A stretch of 64,000 nt of DNA. Origin: MRBY01 sp943371005. Its GTDB lineage: Bacteria; Cyanobacteriota; Cyanobacteriia; Cyanobacteriales; MRBY01. The translations under genes were made by a program, and so were the position numbers. How positions within the stretch are numbered: position 1 is the stretch's first letter; each line of letters opens with the position of its first letter. The notes under the pieces are model-generated. The model did no database searches and was not told where the DNA came from. It saw only the letters and a list, made by a program, of their open reading frames with translations. The stretch spans positions 248,001 through 312,000 of the forward strand of contig CALRTB020000002.1 in the NCBI GenBank assembly GCA_943371005.1, written 5' to 3'. Positions 61,407-64,000 of this stretch are shown here, piece after piece.

Positions 61407-62603
61407 TTAGGCATCATCAAGGGCAACGATACCGGGCAGCTCTTTTCCTTCCAGCAGTTCGAGGCTGGCGCCACCACCCGTGGAAATGTGACTCATTTTG
61501 TCTGCAACGCCGACTTTTTCGACAGCGGCAACGGAGTCACCACCCCCAATAATCGTGACAGTACCGGTTTCAGTCGCACCCGCAAGGGTCTTGGCGATCG
61601 CCTCGGTACCTACGGCAAATTTATCGAACTCGAATACCCCCATTGGGCCATTCCAGATCGCCGTGCCACAACCATCGAGAGCCTCTTGGAAGACCTTCAC
61701 AGAATCAGCACCAATGTCGAGACCCATCCAACCATCGGGAATGGCATCAACACTAACCGTTTTCGCTTCAGCGTCAGGCGCAAACTTGTCTGCCACAACC
61801 ACGTCAGTGGGGAGCAAAATTTTCCCTTGGGCCTTTTCCATTAAGCTCTTCGCCAAATCGATCTTGTCATCTTCCACGAGGGAACCACCGACAGATTTCC
61901 CTTGGGCCTTGTAGAATGTGAAAATCATCCCACCGCCGATCAGGAGCTTGTCGCACTTTTCCAAGAGAGTTTCGATGACACCAATTTTGCTGGACACCTT
62001 AGAACCGCCCACAATCGCCACGAGGGGACGCTTGGGAGCTTCGATGGCCCCCTTGAGGAACTGGAGTTCTTTTTCGATCAAAAGACCAGCAACGGAAGTA
62101 CCAACGTGGTGAGTGACGCCTTCGGTGGAACCATGGGCGCGGTGAGCGGTCCCGAACGCATCGTTGACATAAATGTCTGCATTAGCCGCGAGTTGCTTGG
62201 CAAATTCAGGATCATTCTTTTCTTCGCCAGGGTTAAAGCGGAGGTTTTCTAATAATGCCACTTGACCATTACCGAGGTTGGCGATCGCCTGGTTTACCGC
62301 ATCCCCAATGCAATCATCACACTTAGTGACAGGTTGGCCCAACAACTCAGACAAGCGAGCAGCCACGGGCGTTAAGCGCATCGAATCAACCACCTGACCC
62401 TTCGGACGACCCATGTGGCTTCCGAGAATCACCTTTGCACCTTTCTCAGTCAAATATTTGATGGTGGGGAGTGCGGCCCGAATCCGGGTATCGTCAGTGA
62501 TTGCACCGCTTTCATTGAGGGGTACATTAAAATCAACCCGGACAAACACGCGCTTTCCGCTTAAATCTGCCTCTGTTAAATTTGCAACTGATTTCTTAGC
62601 CAC
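61407..62603 (-). CDS. pgk: Phosphoglycerate kinase
   Basis: Glycolysis and Calvin-cycle enzyme, ATP + 3-phosphoglycerate to 1,3-bisphosphoglycerate. 398 residues. Begins VAKKSVANLTEADLSGKRVFV at a GTG (62601-62603) with GGAGG nine bases upstream. Substrate motifs RVDFNVPL (about 22), GSHMGRPKG (about 60), and the C-terminal ATP motif GGGDSVAAVEKVG (about 353-365). Monocistronic with its own terminator. Secure. Confidence 0.97.
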   Translation of the reverse strand: MAKKSVANLTEADLSGKRVFVRVDFNVPLNESGAITDDTRIRAALPTIKYLTEKGAKVILGSHMGRPKGQVVDSMRLTPVAARLSELLGQPVTKCDDCIGDAVNQAIANLGNGQVALLENLRFNPGEEKNDPEFAKQLAANADIYVNDAFGTAHRAHGSTEGVTHHVGTSVAGLLIEKELQFLKGAIEAPKRPLVAIVGGSKVSSKIGVIETLLEKCDKLLIGGGMIFTFYKAQGKSVGGSLVEDDKIDLAKSLMEKAQGKILLPTDVVVADKFAPDAEAKTVSVDAIPDGWMGLDIGADSVKVFQEALDGCGTAIWNGPMGVFEFDKFAVGTEAIAKTLAGATETGTVTIIGGGDSVAAVEKVGVADKMSHISTGGGASLELLEGKELPGIVALDDA

Positions 62604-62760
62604 AATTAGGATCCTCCAAATGCTTGCTTTTTATAAAGTTCTGTCATCTTGTCATCAGAAGAAGACCATTTTTCCGAGAAAATTGAACTAGAGTTCCAAA
62701 TCCAGAAAAATATCTCCATGCAGATTTTACCGGAGCCTGTGTCTAGGAGGTAGAGCTACT

Positions 62761-63165
62761 ATGTTTAAAACCATTCTTTTTCCCGTTGATAAAAGTCGTG
62801 AAGCCCGTGAAGCGGCAGAGACCGTGATTCAGCTTGTGAAATCTTTTCAAAGTCGCTTAGTCCTGCTCTCTGTGGTTGAGCCGACGGAGCCAGAGGAGCG
62901 CCAGGGGGTGATGAATTCCGAAGAAGCGGTGGCCAAGCTCCTCCAGGGAGCCCATGATCTCTTTGCCCAAGCGGGGATCGAAGCGGAGATTATTGAACGG
63001 GAAGGGATGCCCTCTTTCACCATTTGTGATGTGGCCGATGAGATTGAGGCCGATCTAATCGTGATGGGCTGTCGGGGCATGGGCTTAACCCAGGAAGGCG
63101 TTGCCGAAAGTGTCACCAGTAAAGTCACAAATCTTTCTCCTTGCCCGGTCTTAATCATCCCCTAG
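62761..63165 (+). CDS. Universal stress protein, UspA family
   Basis: 134 residues, single Usp domain. Begins MFKTILFPVDKSREAREAAE; the ATP-binding G-x2-G-x9-GS/T motif appears as GCRGMGLTQEGVAESVTSK near 102-120. Strong AGGAGG before ATG 62761. Divergent from pgk. A HIP1-based terminator at 63221 follows. Confidence 0.88.
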   Translation: MFKTILFPVDKSREAREAAETVIQLVKSFQSRLVLLSVVEPTEPEERQGVMNSEEAVAKLLQGAHDLFAQAGIEAEIIEREGMPSFTICDVADEIEADLIVMGCRGMGLTQEGVAESVTSKVTNLSPCPVLIIP

Positions 63166-63220
63166 GGGTTGATCTGCTAGTTAAACAGCCAGGTTCAGAT
63201 CACTAGTATTTTTTCTATGG

Positions 63221-63242
63221 GGCGATGGCGATCGCCTTTTTA
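63221..63242 (+). terminator. HIP1-derived terminator after the universal-stress gene
   Basis: GGCGAT (63221-63226) pairs with ATCGCC (63231-63236) across GGCG, followed by TTTTTATTTT. The right arm belongs to a HIP1 octamer. Confidence 0.65.
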
Positions 63243-63638
63243 TTTTCAATCTTTTCTCCCATGGCAATGTCAGAATTTTGATATTTAATTAGGCAAAATT
63301 CAGGAAAAACACAGGAAAAATCATAAGTATTTATATTCATTCAATCGCTTCTATCTCTGCTTGCGAAATAGTTGAAAACAGACCAACATTGCAGCGACTT
63401 TCTCGGATAAAAATTTGATTTTCTGCATCTATGGCGGAAGTGAGAGTTGAAACTAACAGCAATTATTTAAGATTGCATTAAGATAGTTACAGTAGCACTC
63501 TCACTAAACCAATAAATGCCTAGTTATATTTCTATAGGGAAATAAAAAATAAGTAAGCAATCTTTTAATAGAAATTCGTTTTGCTGGGTGCGTAAAGTAT
63601 TGACATCGCGTCGTCTACAGTAGGTTGAAATAGCGCTT
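63243..63638. other. AT-rich upstream region of the last gene
   Basis: About 400 AT-rich bases with no convincing gene. TTGACA occurs at 63600-63605, but no -10 at normal spacing is clear. The region should contain the promoter of the gene starting at 63639 and shows no repeats or terminator. Confidence 0.5.
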
Positions 63639-64000
63639 ATGAATGCGGCATCTACCAACAATAGTCCTAAAATTCAATTAATTGGCGAAGTCCTTGAAGA
63701 TGCAGGCTTGATCTCCGAAGCCCAATTACAAACGGCCCTTTTTGATCAGCAAATTTACAGCGATTTAAAATTTGGTGAAATCTTGACTCTGCGGGGCTGG
63801 ATTCGTCAACCAACGGCTGATTTTTTCGCCAGATATGCTAAGCAAGAACTGATATTAATTGATGGCAAGCGGCTTGGTGATTATTTACTTGAGGCGGATT
63901 TACTCACTACCGAGCAGCTCGCTCTAATCCTTAATGAACAAAAGCTTAACCATATGCTATTTGGCAGTTTAGCGGTCTTAAAAGGCTATCTTCCCCAGAA
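63639..64000 (+). CDS. GspE N-terminal-domain-like protein, start (cut by window edge)
   Basis: The first 120 codons are visible. Two similar segments, IGEVLEDAGLISEAQLQTAL (about 15-34) and GDYLLEADLLTTEQLALIL (about 81-99), match the helical repeat of the type II secretion ATPase GspE N-domain, which in cyanobacteria also occurs in proteins without an ATPase part. Possibly pilus- or signalling-related. ATG 63639 follows a weak ribosome site. The rest of the gene, and so its identity, is outside the window. Confidence 0.6.
   Translation, partial: MNAASTNNSPKIQLIGEVLEDAGLISEAQLQTALFDQQIYSDLKFGEILTLRGWIRQPTADFFARYAKQELILIDGKRLGDYLLEADLLTTEQLALILNEQKLNHMLFGSLAVLKGYLPQ

Noticed and set aside
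1..64000. tRNA, rRNA, CRISPR arrays or prophage
   Set aside because: I looked for GGTTCAAATC-like T-loops, 16S/23S landmarks and regularly spaced repeats by eye and saw none; HIP1 copies are dispersed, not an array.

Overview
The window looks like a piece of a cyanobacterial chromosome, most probably Picosynechococcus (the marine Synechococcus sp. PCC 7002 group). Three things support this: the HIP1 octamer GCGATCGC recurs throughout, in genes and between them; photosynthesis genes are present (overlapping psbD-psbC, ycf3, flv1); and gene content and codon use resemble that group. The species name is an inference, because no alignment could be run. I saw no rRNA, tRNA, CRISPR array, intact transposon or prophage. 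Genes are packed tightly on both strands.

Layout. 1-1529: 5' part of ileS. 1683-1781: a stub of a Uma2-family gene. 1872-3470: a manganese-riboswitch unit with a TMEM165/GDT1-type Mn2+ exporter and a b-type cytochrome. 3990-5056: hemB. 5061-5570: a secreted LCCL-domain protein. 5648-10795: a six-gene guanidine operon read right to left: hypA-like and hypB-like nickel chaperones, an ABC importer (lipoprotein, permease, ATPase) and a GdmH-type nickel guanidine hydrolase. 10897-16935: a TIGR00725 protein, recR (apparently starting at ATT), flv1, a CobT-like protein, rpsU and an MgtC/DUF4010 protein. 17070-20627: a DnaJ-domain protein, recJ and a TPR protein. 20806-24236: the mntCAB manganese importer, interrupted between mntA and mntB by an AT-rich GIY-YIG nuclease gene.

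24403-39864 is mixed housekeeping: a Sua5-like protein, aroE, ychF, two zinc-ribbon Ser/Thr kinases (one with WD40 repeats and a degenerate active site), an Rpn-type nuclease, miaE, a GDP-mannose pyrophosphorylase coupled to a LipM-like transferase, a methyltransferase, a lipoprotein with a Pro/Glu-rich tail and a hydroxyacid dehydrogenase. 39963-42387 is psbDC. 42702-45591 holds cobU, lgt, queF, gatC and ycf3. 45660-58770 carries holA, an M48 protease, a TIGR01777 epimerase, an HNH nuclease, an efflux adaptor, an AI-2E family protein, a response regulator, lipA, endonuclease V and several small envelope proteins. 58906-64000 carries glcF-ddl, pgk, a universal stress protein and the start of a GspE-N-like protein.

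Common threads. Metal handling is prominent: a Mn2+ exporter behind a metal-sensing RNA, a Mn2+ importer, and a nickel enzyme with its own chaperones. Lipoate genes (lipM-like, lipA) and cobamide genes (cobT-like, cobU) occur as separated pairs. Many intrinsic terminators can be read directly, and at least two are built from HIP1 palindromes. The most notable items are the guanidine operon with no visible ykkC riboswitch, the Mn2+ riboswitch whose terminator overlaps its P1 strand, the nuclease gene inside mntCAB, and the ATT start of recR.
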